This document shows, one piece after another, positions 1 through 11,562 of a stretch of DNA of 64,000 bases. Source of the stretch: Balaenoptera acutorostrata (lineage: Eukaryota > Chordata > Mammalia > Artiodactyla > Balaenopteridae); contig NC_080067.1 of assembly GCF_949987535.1 (NCBI RefSeq), positions 82,361,985 through 82,425,984 on the forward strand. Direction: 5' to 3'. A program made the translations under genes and the position numbers. The notes under the pieces are model-generated. The model searched no databases and was not told the origin of the DNA. It worked only from the letters and a program-made list of their open reading frames with translations. Positions within the stretch are counted from its first letter, which is position 1, and the number at the start of each line of letters is the position of its first letter.

Positions 1-1298
1 GAGAACACATCGCGCACCTCAGGCTGTTGCAATGTCATGCTGGCCTCTGCTGCCACAGGCTCGCCCTGCATTCTGTACCCCTCCCTCTCCCCGGCCTGAG
101 TGAGCCAGAGCCCCCTAATCAGCTGCTCCTTTAACCCCGTCCTGTCTGAGCAAAGAACAGACGCCCTCAGGTGACCTACACGCAGAGGTGGGGCCAAATC
201 CAAAGCTGAACCCCAGGAGCTGTGAGAACAAAGAAGAGAAAGGGAAATCTCTCCCAGCAGCCTCAGGAGCAGCGGATTAAATTTTAACAATCAACTTGAT
301 GCACCCTGCACCTCTGGAATACCTGAATAGAAAATGAATCATCGCAAAATTAAGGCAGTGGACTTTGGGAGCAACTGTAGACCTGGGATTTGCTTTCTGC
401 ATCTAATTTGTTTCTGGTCTTAGGTTTATCTTAGTTTAGTATTTAGAATTTATGATCATTGGTAGATTTGTTTATTGATTTGGTTGCTCTCTTCCTTTTA
501 TTTATATATAGATATATATATTTTTTTCCTTTTTCTCTTTTTGTGTGTATGTGTATGCTTCTTTGTGTGATTCTATCTGTATAGCTTTGCTTTTACCATT
601 TGTCCTAGGGTTCTGTCTGTCATCTTTTTTTTAATTTTAGTATAGTTTTTAGTGCTTGTTATCATTGGTGGATTTGTTTTTTGATTTGGTTGCTCTCTTC
701 TTTCTTTTTTTTCATTATTTTAAATTTTTAATAATTTTTTTATTTTAATAACTTAATTTAATTTTTTCCTTTCTTTCTTTTTTCTCCCTTTTCTTCTGAG
801 CCATGTGGCTGACAGGGTCTTTGTGCTCTGGCCAGGTGTCAGGCCTGTGTCTCTGAGGTGGGAGAGCCGAGTTCAGGACCCTGGTCCACCAGATACCTCC
901 CGGCTCCACATAATATCAAACGGTGAAAGCTCTCCCTGAGATCTCCATTTCAACAATAAGACCCAGCTCCACTCAACGACCAGCAAGCTACAGTGCTGGA
1001 CACCCTATGCCAAACAACTAGCAAGACAAGAACACAACCCCACCCATTAGCATAGAGGCTGCCTAAAATCATAATAAGGCCACAGACACCCCAAACAAAC
1101 CACCAGACGTGGTCCTGCCCAGTAGAAAGACAAGATCAAGCCTCATTCACCAGAAGACAGGCACCAGTCCCCTCCACCAGGAAGCCTACACAACCCACTG
1201 AACCAACCTTACCCACTGGGGGCAGACACCAAAAACAACGGGAACTATGTACCTGCAGCCTGTGAAAAGGAGACCCCAAACACAGTAAGTTAAGCAAA
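1..1298 (+). promoter_or_regulatory. L1 5' UTR / internal promoter region
   Basis: The GC-richer part at 1-350 (for example AATCAGCTGCTCCTTTAACC and the following 'gaacagacgccctcag') matches the 5' UTR seen in whale and dolphin L1s. Positions 430-800 are T-rich and hold two related blocks of about 65 bp at about 432-500 and 638-705, 206 bp apart. 800-1298 is the leader to ORF1. By family knowledge, an internal Pol II promoter lies in this region; I cannot point to individual factor sites. Confidence 0.7.
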
Positions 1299-2192
1299 AT
1301 GAGAAGACAGAGAAACACACATAAAATGAAGGAGCAAGGCAAAAACCCACCAGACCAAACAAATGAAGAGGAAATAGGCAGTCTATCTGAAAAAGAATTC
1401 AGAGTAATGATAGTAAAGATGATCCAAAATCTTGGAAGTAGAATGGAGAAAATACAAGAAACATTTAACAAGGACCTAGAAGAACTAAAGAGCAAACAAA
1501 CAATGATGAACAACACAATAAATGAAATTAAAAATTCTCTAGAAGGAATCAATAGCAGAATAACTGAAGCAGAAGAATGGATAAGTGACCTGGAAGATAA
1601 AATAGTGGAAATAACTACCACAGAGCAGAATAAAGAAAAAAGAATGAAAAGAATTGAGGACAGTTTCAGAGGCCTCTGGGACAACATTAAACGCACCAAT
1701 ATTTGAATTATAGGGGTCCCAGAAGAAGAAGAGGAAAACCAAAGGACTGAGAAAATATTTGAAGAGATTATAGTTGAAAACTTCCCTAATATGGGAAAGG
1801 AAATAGTCAATCAAGTCCAGGAAGCACAGAGAGTCCCATACAGGATAAATCCAAGGAGAAACACGCCAAGACACATAATAATCAAACTATCAAAAATTAA
1901 ATACAAAGAAAAAATATTAAAAGCAGCAAGGGAAAAACAACAAATAACATATAAGGGAATCCCCATAAGTTTAAGAGCTGACCTTTCAGCAGAAACTCTG
2001 CAAGCCAGAAGGGAGTGGCAGGACATATTTACAGTGATGAAAGGGAAAAGCCTACAACCAAGATTACTCTATCCAGCAAGGATCTCATTCAGATTCAACG
2101 GAGAAATTAAAAACTTTACAGACAAGCAAAAGCTAAGAGAATTCAGCACCACCAAACCAGCTTTACAAAAAATGTTAAAGGAACTTCTCTAG
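1299..2192 (+). pseudogene. L1 ORF1 (RNA-binding chaperone), one in-frame stop
   Basis: 297 sense positions in a single frame, with one nonsense codon at 1704-1706. The N-terminal part (about residues 20-115) is charged and heptad-rich (EEIGSLSEKEF, then MEKIQETFNKDLEELKSK), fitting the trimeric coiled coil of ORF1p. After the stop come the RRM-like part (IIGVPEEEEENQRTEKIF) and the C-terminal domain (YKGIPISLRADLSAETLQ, then ARREWQDIF). The stop lies just before the IIGVPE motif, where other L1s often have Arg or His. TGA there is best explained as CGA mutated by CpG decay. Apart from this stop the frame is intact. Confidence 0.88.
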
Positions 2193-2249
2193 GCAGGAAA
2201 CACAAGAGAAGGAAAAGACCTACAATACAAACCCAAAACAATTAAGAAA

Positions 2250-5200
2250 ATGGTAATAGGAACATACATATCAATAACTACCTTAAATGTAAATGGATTA
2301 AATGCTCCCACCAAAAGACATAGACTGGTTGAATGGATACAAAAACAAAACCTGTACATATGCTGTCTACAAGAGACCCACTTGAGACCTGGGGACACAT
2401 ACAGACAGAAAGTGAGGGGATGGAAAAAAGTATTCCATGCAAATGGAAATCAAAAGAAAGCTGGAGTAGCAATACTCATATCAGACAAAATGGACTTTAA
2501 AATAAAGACTATTACAAGAGACAAAGAAGGATACTACATAATGGTTAAGGGATCAATCCAAGAAGAAGATATAACAATTGTAAATATTTATGCACCCAAC
2601 ATAGGGGCACCTCAATACATAAGGCAAATGCTAACAGCCATAAAAGGGGAAATCGACAGTAACACAACCATAGTAGGGGACTTTAACACCCCACTTTCAC
2701 CAATGGACAGATCATCCAAAATGAAAATAAATAAGGAAACACAAGCTTTAAATGATACATTAAACAAGATGAACTTAACTTATATTTATAGGACATTTCA
2801 TCCAAAAACAACAGAATGCACTTTCTTCTCAAGTGCTCATGGAACATTCTCCAGGATAGATCATATCTTGGGTCACAAATCAAGCCTTGGTAAATTTAAG
2901 AAAATTGAAATAGTATCATGTATCTTTTCCGACCACAACGCTATGAGACTAGATACCAATTACAGGAAAAAATCTGCAAAAAATAGAAACGCATGGAGGC
3001 TAAACAATACACTACTAAATAACCAAGAGATCACTGAAGAAGTCAAAGAGGAAATCAAAAATACTTAGAAACAAATGACAATGAAAACACAACGACCCAA
3101 AACCTAAGGGATGCAGCAAAAGCAGTTCTAAGAGGGAAGTTTATAGCAATACAATCCTACCTCAAAAAACAAGAAACATCTCAAATAAACAACCTAACCT
3201 TACACCTAAAGCAATCAGAGAAAGAAGAACAAAAAAACTCCCAAAGTTAGCAGAACAAAAGAAATCATAACGATTAATTAGATCAGAAATAAATGAAAAA
3301 GAAATGAAGTAAACAATAGCAAAGATCAATAAAACTAAAAGCTGGTTCTTTGAGAAGATAAACATTAATTGATAAACCATTAGCCAGACTCATCAAGAAA
3401 AAAAGGGAGAAGACTCAAATCCATAGAATTAGAAATGAAAAAGGAGAAGTAACAACTGACACTGCAGAAATACAAAGGATCATGAGAGATTATACAAGCA
3501 ACTATATGCCAATAAAATGGACAACCTGGAAGAAATAGACACATTCTTAGAAAAGCACAACCTTCCGAGACCGAACCAGGAAGAAATAGAAAATATATAC
3601 AGACCAATCACAAGCACTGAAATTGAGACTGTGATTAAAAATCTTCAAACAAACAAAAGCCCAGGACCAGATGGCTTCACAGGTGAATTCTATCAAACAT
3701 TTAGAGAAGAGTTAACACCTGTCCTTCTCAAACTCTTCCAAAATACAGCAGAGGGAGGAACACTCCCAAACTCATTCTACAAGGCCACCATAACCCTGAT
3801 ACCAAAACCAGACAAAGATGTCACAAAGAAAGAAAACTACAGGCCAATATCACTGATGAACACAGATGCAAAAATCCTCAACAAAATACTAGCAAACAGA
3901 ATCCAACAGTACATTAAAAGAATCATACACCATGATCAAGTGGGGTTTATTCCAGGAATGCAAGGATTCTTCAATATACGCAAATCAATCAACGTAATAC
4001 ACCATATTAACAAATTGAAGGATAAAAACCATATGATCATCTCAATAGATGCAGAAAAAGCTTTTGACAAAATTCAACACCTGCTTATGATAAAAACCCT
4101 CCAGAAAGTAAGCATAGAGGAAACTTATCTCAACATAATAAAGGCCATATATGACAAACCCACAGCCAACATTGTTCCCAATGGTGAAAAAATGAAACCA
4201 TTTCCTCTAAGATCAGGAACAAGACAAGGTTGTCCACTCTCACCACTATTATTCAACATAGTTTTAGAAGTTTTAGCCACATCAGAGAAGAAATAAAAGG
4301 AATCCAAATCAGAAAAGAAGAAGGAAAGCTGTCACTGTCTGCAGATGACATGATACTATACATAGAGAATCCTAAAGATGCTACCAGAAAACTACTAGAG
4401 CTAATCAATGAATCTGGTAAAGTAGGATACAAAATTAATGCACAGAAATCTCTTGCATTCCTATACACTAATGATGAAAAATCTGAAAGAGAAATTAAGG
4501 AAACACTCCCATTTACCACTGCAACAAAAAGAATAAAATACCTAGGAATAAACCTACCTAGGGAGACAAAACACTTGTATGCAGAAAACTATAAGACACT
4601 GATGAAAGGAATTAAAGATGATACAAACAGATGGAGAGATATACCATGTTCCTGGATAGGAAGAATCAACATTGTGAAAATGACTATACTACCCAAAGCA
4701 ATCTACAGATTCAATGCAATTCCTATCAAACTACCAATGGCATTTTTCACAGAACTATAACAAAAAATTTCACAATTTGTATGGAAACACAAAAGACCCC
4801 GAATAGCCAAAGCAATCTTGAGAAAGAAAAACAGAGCTGGAGTAATCAGGCTCCAGGACTTCAGACTATACTACAAAGCTACAGTAATCGAGAGAGTATG
4901 GTACTGGCACAAAAACAGAAATAAAGATCAATGGAACAGGACAGAAAGGACAGAGATAAACCCACGCACATATGGACACCTTATTTTTGATAAAGGAGGC
5001 AAGAATATACAATGGAGAAAAGACAGCCTCTTCAATAAGTGGTGCTGGGAAAACTGGACAGCTACATGTAAAAGAATGAAATTAGAACACTCCCTAACAC
5101 CATACACAAAAATAAACTCAAAATGGATTAAAGACCTAAATGTAAGGCCAGACGCTATAAAACTCTGAGGGAAACATAGGCAGAACACTCTATGACATAA

Positions 5201-6058
5201 ATCACAGAAAGATCCTTTTTGACCCACCTCCTACAGAAATGGAAATAAAAACAAAAATAAACAAATGGGACCTAATGAAACTTAAAAGCTTTTGCACAGC
5301 AAAGGAAACCATAAACAAGACGAAAAGACAGCCCTCATAATGGGAGATAATATTTGCAAATGAAGCAACTGACAAAGGATTAATCTGCAAAATTTACAAG
5401 CAGCTCATGCAGCTCAATATCAAAAAAAACCAAACAACCCAATACAAAAATGGGCAGAAGACCTAAATAAGCATTTCTCCAAAGACATACAGATGGCCAA
5501 CAAATACAAGAAAAGATGCTCAACATCATTAATCATTAGAGTAATGCAAATCAAAACCACAATGAGGTATCACCTCACACCAGTCAGAACGGGCATCATC
5601 AAAAAATCTAGAAACAATAAATGCTAGAGAGGGTGTGGAGAAAAGGGAACCCTCTTGCACTGTTGGTGGGAATGTAAATTGATACAGCCACTATGGAGAA
5701 CAGTATGGAGGTTCCTTAAAAAACTAAAAACAGAACTATCGTATGACCCAGCAATCCCACTACTGGGCATATACCCTGAGAAAGCCATAATTCAAAAAGA
5801 TATATATGTACCACAATGTTCACTGCAGCACTATTTACAATAGCCAGGACATGGAAGCAACCTAAATGTCCATCAAGATATGAATGGATAAAGAAGATGT
5901 AGCACATATATACAATGGAATATTACTCAGCCATAAAAAGAAACGAAATTGAGTTATTTGTAGTGAGGTGGATGGACCTAGAGTCTGTCATACAGAGTGA
6001 AGTAAGTCAGAAAGAGAAAAACAAATACCGTATGCTAACACATATATATGGAATCTAA
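2250..6058 (+). pseudogene. L1 ORF2 (endonuclease / reverse transcriptase), frameshifted
   Basis: The N-terminal endonuclease (2250-3068) is open and keeps the expected AP-endonuclease-like motifs: TTLNVNGLN, QETHL, IVGDFNTPLS, RIDHILG and FSDHNA. A lost base near 3060 then shifts the frame. The reverse transcriptase is open at 3517-4296, with [38 protein letters not shown] and [16 protein letters not shown]. Another shift follows, and the catalytic YADD-type box appears in the next frame as [13 protein letters not shown] near 4340. C-terminal pieces ([17 protein letters not shown], the Cys-rich region, and a terminal LTHIYGI stop at 6056-6058) continue in mixed frames. At least four frame breaks make it inactive. 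Confidence 0.9.
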
Positions 6059-6415
6059 AAAAAAAAAAAAGGTTCTGAAGAACCTAGAGGCAGGACAGGA
6101 ATAAAGACACAGACATAGAGAATGGACTTGAGGACACGGGGTGGGGGAAGGGTAAGCTGGGATGAAGTGAGAGAGTGTCATGGACATATATACACTACCA
6201 AATGTAAAATAGATAGCTAGTGGGAAGCAGCAGCATAGCACAGGGAGATCAGCTCGGTGCTTTGTGACCACCTACAGGGGTGGGATAGGGAGGAAGGGAG
6301 GGAGACGCAAGAGGGAGGAGATATGGGGATATATGTATATGTATAGCTGATTCACTTTGCTATAAAACAGAAACTAACACACCATTGTAAAGCAATTATA
6401 CTGCAATAAAGATGT
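6059..6415 (+). terminator. L1 3' UTR and poly(A) signal
   Basis: After the ORF2 stop come an A-run, a G-rich purine tract around 6285-6330 and 'ctgcaataaagatgtt' close to the end. This is the typical layout of cetartiodactyl L1 3' UTRs. It ends in only about seven A residues, consistent with an old, shortened tail. Confidence 0.75.
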
Positions 6416-6420
6416 TAAAA

Positions 6421-8705
6421 AAATGATAAATGGATCAATCAACCAAGAAGATACAGCAATCCTAAATGTGTATGAACCAAACAACAGAACTGCAAAAACT
6501 GACAGAACTCAAATGAGAAATACACAATTATAGTTGAAAAATTCAACACTCCTCTCTCAGCAATTGATAGAACTAGCCAGAAAATCAGCAAGGAGACATA
6601 AAAACTGAACAATGCCATCAACCAACAGAACCTAATCAAAATTTATAGAACACCCACTCAACAACAGCAGAATACACATTCTGTTCAAGTGCCCAAGGAA
6701 CATATACCAAGACAGACCATATTCTGGGCCACAGAATAAACCTCAACAAATGTAAAATAACTGAAATCACACGGAATATGTTCTCAAACTACAATGGAAT
6801 CAAACTAGAAATCAATAATGGAAAGAAAACCAGAAAATATCCAAACACTTGGAAACTAAGCAACACAATTCTAAATAATCCATAGGCCAAAGAGGAAATC
6901 CCAGGGAAAAATTTTTTAAATACACTGAATTAAATGAAAATGAAAATACAACGGCTCAAAATTTATGGAACACAGCTAATGAAATGCTAAGAGGGAAATC
7001 TGTAACACTAAATGTATACATTACAAAAGAGAAAATTCTCAAATCAAATCATCTAAGCTCCCATCTCAAGAACTTAGAAAAAGAGCCAAATAGACCCAAA
7101 GCAAGCATGAGGAAAGAAATAATAAAGTGCAGAGATCAATCAAATAGAAAATAGGAAAAAGCCAATAAAACAAGAGCAGGCTCTGTGAAAAGATCAATGA
7201 AATTAGCAAGTAAGACAGATAAAGAAAAAGAGAAGATACAAATGATCAATATGAGGACTGAAACAGGAAATATCACTACATAGCCTACAGACATCAAAAG
7301 GATAGTAAGGGAATACTATAACCATTCGACACACAAATTTGATAACCTAAGTGAAATGGACCACTTCTTCATAAAACACAAACCACCATAATTCACCCAT
7401 TACAAAACATTATTTGAATAGCTCTATAACTATTAAGAAAATTGAATTTAAGACTTATTAAATAGCTGAAGTATTCAAAACTATATGGTACTGGCAGAGG
7501 GACAGACACATAGATCGATGGAACAGATACAGAGCCCAGAAAAAGACCCACATAAACATGCCCAACTGATTTTTTTTTTTAATGCAAAAGCAATTCAGTA
7601 CAGGAAAAAAAAAAAAAGGAAAAATTGAAAAATTAAACTGCATAAAAATTTTAAATGCTTGATCTGCAGAAGACTCTTTTAAGAGGATGAAAAGACAAGC
7701 TAAGACTGGGAGAAGATATTTGCAAACTATGTATCTGACAAATGACTAATACCTGGAATATATAAAGAACTCTCAAACTCAACAGTTTAAAACAATCTCA
7801 TTAGAAAATAGGCAAAAGATGTGAACAGACATTTCACCCAAGATGATACACAGATGACAAATAAGCACATAAAATTATTTTCAACATCATTAGCCACTAG
7901 GAAAATGCAAATTAAAACCACAATGAGATATCATTACATACCTATCAGAATGGCTAAAATATTAATAAAAAATAGAGACGACACCAAATGCCGATAAGGA
8001 TGCAGAAAAACTGGATCACTCACACAATGCTGGTGGGAATGTAAAATGGTACACTATTCTGGAAAACAGTTTGTCTCTTAATAAGCATGCAACTACTATG
8101 CACTACCACATAACCCAGTAACTGCACTTCTGGGCATTTATCTCAGAGAAATGAAGACTTTTTTGTTCATACAAAAGCCTGTACATGAAGGTTTATAACA
8201 GCTTTATTTTTAACAGCCAAAAACTAGAAACAACTCAGATGTCCTTCAAATGAGTGACTGATCAAACTGTGGTACAGCCATACCATGGAATATAATTCAG
8301 CAATAAAAAGGAACAAACCATTGACACATCCAACAACTTGGATAAATCTCCAGAGAATTATGCTGAGTAAAAAATGCCAATCATAAAAGGTTACATACTA
8401 TATGATTCCATTCATATAACATACTCAAAATGAGAAAATTATATTAATGGAGAACACACTAGTTGCTGCCAGAGATTAAGGAGAGGTTAGGGCAGGAGGG
8501 AACTATAAAAGGCAACATGAGGAGTCTTTATGGTGACAGGACTGTTATATATCTTAACTGCATCAATATCCATATCCTGTTGTGATACTGTATTATAGCT
8601 TTGCAAGATGGAACATTGAAGGGAAGCATGTAAACATTATACAGGTGCTCTCTTATGACTCCACATGGGTCTAATTATCTCAAAATAAAAAGTTTAATAA
8701 GAAAA
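6421..8705 (+). mobile_element. Older L1 fragment, plus strand, internal deletion
   Basis: ORF2-derived sequence of an older mammalian L1: endonuclease portion (6430-6900), middle ORF2 (6900-7400), then a jump near 7470 straight to the C-terminal part ('tatggtactggcagaggga' at about 7484). Most of the reverse transcriptase is missing. The 3' part runs through 'aataaaaaggaacaaacc' to 'caaaataaaaagtttaata' near 8690. No useful reading frame remains. It is probably the pre-existing element into which the L1 at 1-6415 inserted. Confidence 0.75.
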
Positions 8706-8900
8706 ACAACTTTATACATTCATTTTATCTGCAACTTAAACTATAAACAACAAATATACACACTATATGCACAAACATACAAAGAGAGAATGAGATAAAG
8801 TGCTGCAAAATGTTAACAATTCGTGATTCTAGGTGTACCAGTTTCTCAACTTTTCTGTAAGTCTGAAGGTTTTCAAAATAAAACACTGAAGGAAAAGTAA
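8706..8900 (+). repeat. Ancient L1-type 3' end remnant
   Basis: Contains 'caacttttctgtaagtctg' followed by 'ttttcaaaataaaacactg', a pattern seen at the 3' ends of old mammalian LINEs. Related remnants lie at 14560-14880 and 46200-46690. Family not certain. Confidence 0.45.
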
Positions 8901-8942
8901 TAGTCTCTAGTTTCTTCAGACTTCCTCTGATTTCCTATTTTA

Positions 8943-9064
8943 TCTTTTTTTTTGGGTCATGCCACGTGGCTTGCAGGATATTAGTTTCCCGACCAGGGAT
9001 CGAATCCATGCCCCCTGCAGTGGAAGCATGGAGTCCTAACCACTGGACCACCAGGGAATTCCCT
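8943..9064 (-). mobile_element. Short CHR-type SINE (tRNA-Glu derived), minus strand
   Basis: Reverse complement begins 'gggaattccctggtggtcca' and carries the tRNA-derived Pol III box regions ('ccagtggttaggactcca' and 'ggattcgatccctggtcggg'). Flanked by a target-site duplication of ATTTCCTATTTTA (8930-8942 and 9066-9078). About 120 bp; ends in an A-run on its own strand. Confidence 0.85.
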
Positions 9065-9489
9065 CATTTCCTATTTTAAATGCTCCATATCAAGATTATC
9101 TCTATCTGGCTGAACGCTGTGATTCCATAAGTACCCATGGCCTGGAGGAAAAGGCAACAAACCATGTAGTAGTGGCCTTTGAGGTCTGAACTGACGGAGA
9201 TGAAAAAATATCCTGACAATTGGAGATAGAGCATGTTATATGGTAAAATGTAGTCACTTAGTTTTTACTGTGGGAAAAACAACACTATTATCACTCTGCT
9301 CAGCATATTTGGAAAGCATGCAGTTTCATGCCTGTCAATATGAAGGAAATTGGTTTTTTGATTTTCTTTTTTAAAGCATGAATTTGTTTATTTTTCTCAA
9401 GTTAAAAGGTCACCTGGGTGACACTGCTCCACCATGAGGCAACTCTAAAAACTACTTTTAGCTGTTCTGAGAAAGGTAACAGAGGTGTG
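9065..9489. other. Intronic sequence, nothing recognised
   Basis: No exon, RNA gene or clear repeat seen. AT-rich last-intron sequence of SEC22A. Confidence 0.5.
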
Positions 9490-9692
9490 CCTATCATAGG
9501 CAAGAGCACTGGTTCTGGAGTTGCCTGGGTTCAAGTCACTGACTGGCTGTAAGAACTGTCTAGGCCTCAGTGAAAAATGGTGATAATAATAGGATTAGTG
9601 TGGGGCTTACTTTGAGGATTTAATGGTACAAGGAAAGCAAAGGGCTTAGCACAACGCAAGAGCTCAACACATTTTTGCATTATTATTAGAAT
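9490..9692 (+). repeat. MIR SINE, plus strand
   Basis: Shows the MIR order: 'gcactggttctggagttgcc' then 'tgggttcaagtcactgact', 'ggcctcagtg', a 'gataataataggattag' block and a final 'agcacaacgcaagagctcaa'. Diverged, as expected of an ancient element. Confidence 0.7.
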
Positions 9693-9887
9693 TTAAAATT
9701 ATTTCATTAAGGCAAAACAGATAAAAGTATATTTTATAAGAATAATCATTCAGGAAATTATTTTAAAGTTAATATTTACCTCACACTGTTTTAGAATCAT
9801 ATGAAATAATGCATATAAAAGTTATTAAATTATAACTTTATAGCATTATAAAAATCATGTAAATATAGGAATTTTGCTTAGAGACAG

Positions 9888-10075
9888 CATGATATAGTGG
9901 AATGAATACGACACTGAAAATCTGAAGACTCAAGAGTTCTGACTCTACCACTTAATGGCTACGTGACCTCAGGATAGTACTGAAACTGTCTCAGATTTCT
10001 CCTTTTCAAAAATGAGGATATATACCCTGTGTGATAGGACTGCAGAGATTAAAGTAGAAAATCTACATAAGAATA
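9888..10075 (+). repeat. MIR SINE, plus strand
   Basis: 'gacagcatgatatagtggaa' then 'gagttctgactctaccactt', 'aatggctacgtgacctcagg' and 'ttctccttttcaaaaatgag'. This is the MIR body in order, strongly diverged. Confidence 0.65.
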
Positions 10076-10238
10076 TTTCATAAAATTAAAGTACTTGTGA
10101 CATCAACGAATACAAGCTTTCACATTTCCTGCATGAAATGTCATTAATTAAATTCAATCTGCCAAATTTTACAGGAAAAATTTCTGAAGCTAATATAATG
10201 ATTAAGAAAAATTAGGGGACTGAAAAAAAAATGGTGCT

Positions 10239-10428
10239 GGGACTTCTCCGGCGGCCCAGTGGTTAAGACTCTGCGCTACCAATGCAGGGGGCCCAGGTTC
10301 GATCCTTGGTCAGGGAACTAGATCCCGCATGCCGCAACTAAGAGACCGCATGCTGCAACTTTAAAGATCCTGTGTGCCGCAACTAAGACCTGGAGCAGCC
10401 AAATAAATAAATAAATATATATTTTAAA
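10239..10428 (+). mobile_element. CHR-type SINE, medium length, plus strand
   Basis: Starts 'gggacttctccggcggccca', has the B-box-like 'ggttcgatccttggtcaggg' and a diverged body with repeated 'ccgcaactaaga' units, ending in (AAAT)n. Older than the long copies at 16.9, 18.1 and 30.4 kb. Only a short, imperfect flanking duplication (aaaaaatg) is visible. Confidence 0.8.
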
Positions 10429-10504
10429 AAATGTGGTCACTGAAACTAAAATTTCTAATATGTCTTTACATAAAAGTCAAATGCATATATTTAAAATATT
10501 TCCC

Positions 10505-10622
10505 GGGACTTCCCTGGTGGTCCAGTGGTTAAGACTCTGCGCTCCCAATGCAGGGGCCACGGGTTTGATCCCTGGTCGGGAAAGTAAGGTCCCGCATGCC
10601 GCACAGCGCAGTCAAAAAAAAG
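10505..10622 (+). mobile_element. Short CHR-type SINE, plus strand
   Basis: Starts 'gggacttccctggtggtcca', B-box-like 'gggtttgatccctggtcggg', ends with 'gccgcacagcgcagtcaaaa'. About 115 bp. A (TA)n stretch follows at 10636-10656. Confidence 0.85.
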
Positions 10623-11496
10623 TGTATATGTATTTTATATATATATATATATGTATATTTGTTTCCCTAAAGACTTCTACCGAGTTTTAGGTAGCCTTTT
10701 ATTTGCAGTCCTGAATCTTTCTAATGTTTTTCTATGCAAGACAGAGAAATGTGTCACTTATAAAAGTTAGGTCAAAATGCCTTGTTTGCTCTAACATGTT
10801 TTAGCAAAGACATTCTTGAATCTGGGTAATTGGCATGGTTACCTCTCCCTTCCCTAACACATCTGTGCTTCCTCTGTTCTTGGAAATGGGAGTACATATC
10901 TCCCTATCACGCAGGTACAAAAACCTCCTCCCTCCTAAAGTCTCAGATCTATTCTGTCTTTGAGTCCTAGTGAGTCTTCCTTCTCAGCGTCCTTTCTTTT
11001 CCTATCCCTAGTGCCATTACCATTAGTTTGGGCTTTCATTACCTTCTGCCTCTCAACTCATTTCCTTGCTTATAGTCTCTCTGCTCTGACAATCCATCCT
11101 ACTCATCAGTGCTAAATTAAATATCCTAAAAGCCTGCTTTTGCTGTTCCCTCTTCAAAGACTTTCCCCAAAGTACAAAATCCTCAACCTGGAGTAAAAGC
11201 AGAGCCTGGAAGCTAAACAGTAAGTCACCAGAATATCTAGAAGTATAGTCTTTACTGCCATAGGCTGAGGACCTGCCGCCAATGAAGCCCCAGCACAGGA
11301 GAGGGCTAACACTGAGTTCACTGGGATCTATGTCCGTTCAAAAGGGTCACAAAGCTAACAGAGGCTCAAATTTTAAAAAGGGGCAAAGAACTCAGACATT
11401 AGTTTTATTTATTTAAAGTGCACAAGAAATTATTAGAATTGATACCTGAAACAAGCAATAATGGGAAAATGTTTCTTAAAATCGGAGAGAACCTAC
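10623..11496. other. Intronic sequence with a possible L2 fragment
   Basis: 10940-11200 resembles the plus-strand L2 3' body ('tttgctgttccctcttcaaa' and 'aagtacaaaatcctcaacct'), but divergence is high. The rest is unassigned. Exon 5 of SEC22A begins (ends in gene order) at 11497. Confidence 0.4.
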
Positions 11497-11562
11497 CTGG
11501 TAAAGGCAGGCTGCTGTTCCAAGGAAAAATGCAACAATGTAATTAAAATCCTCACCATCACT
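11497..11562 (-). CDS. SEC22A: SEC22A fifth coding exon (residues 220-241, second membrane span)
   Basis: 66 bp, 22 whole codons. The acceptor is TTTTGTTTTTGCAG and the donor GTAGGT. It encodes [18 protein letters not shown] then CLYQ. An acidic loop leads into a hydrophobic segment that should continue in the next exon. This is the last SEC22A exon I can find in the window. I looked for the expected final exon (beginning CYLLVYY in the family) between 1 and 11496 on the minus strand and did not see it, so it should lie beyond the window edge. Confidence 0.93.

Larger units (their letters stand above)
1..6415 (+). mobile_element. L1 LINE, nearly full length, cetartiodactyl type, plus strand
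   Basis: A 5' UTR (1 to about 1298, possibly starting before the window), ORF1 (1299-2192), a 57-bp inter-ORF gap, ORF2 (2250-6058) and a 3' UTR ending in AATAAAG plus a short A tail near 6413. The 3' UTR has the usual L1 purine/G-rich tract (about 6285-6330). Both ORFs are interrupted, so the copy is not autonomous, but it is far less decayed than the other L1s here. It sits directly against an older L1 (from about 6421), probably inserted into it. It lies in the last intron of SEC22A, antisense to the gene. The 5' target-site duplication is outside the window. Confidence 0.93.

Noticed and set aside
1136..1810. 224-residue minus-strand ORF opposite L1 ORF1
   Set aside because: It is the antisense shadow of ORF1, which matches the known L1 ORF1 protein on the plus strand.
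8943..10622. tRNA-like box A/B sequences considered as tRNA genes
   Set aside because: They are the tRNA-Glu-derived heads of CHR SINEs. The cloverleaf is not intact, and A-rich tails and target duplications mark retrotransposition.
1..11496. Search for the last SEC22A coding exon (family sequence starting CYLLVYY)
   Set aside because: Not seen on the minus strand in this interval, which is mostly L1, SINE and MIR. It should lie beyond the window edge.
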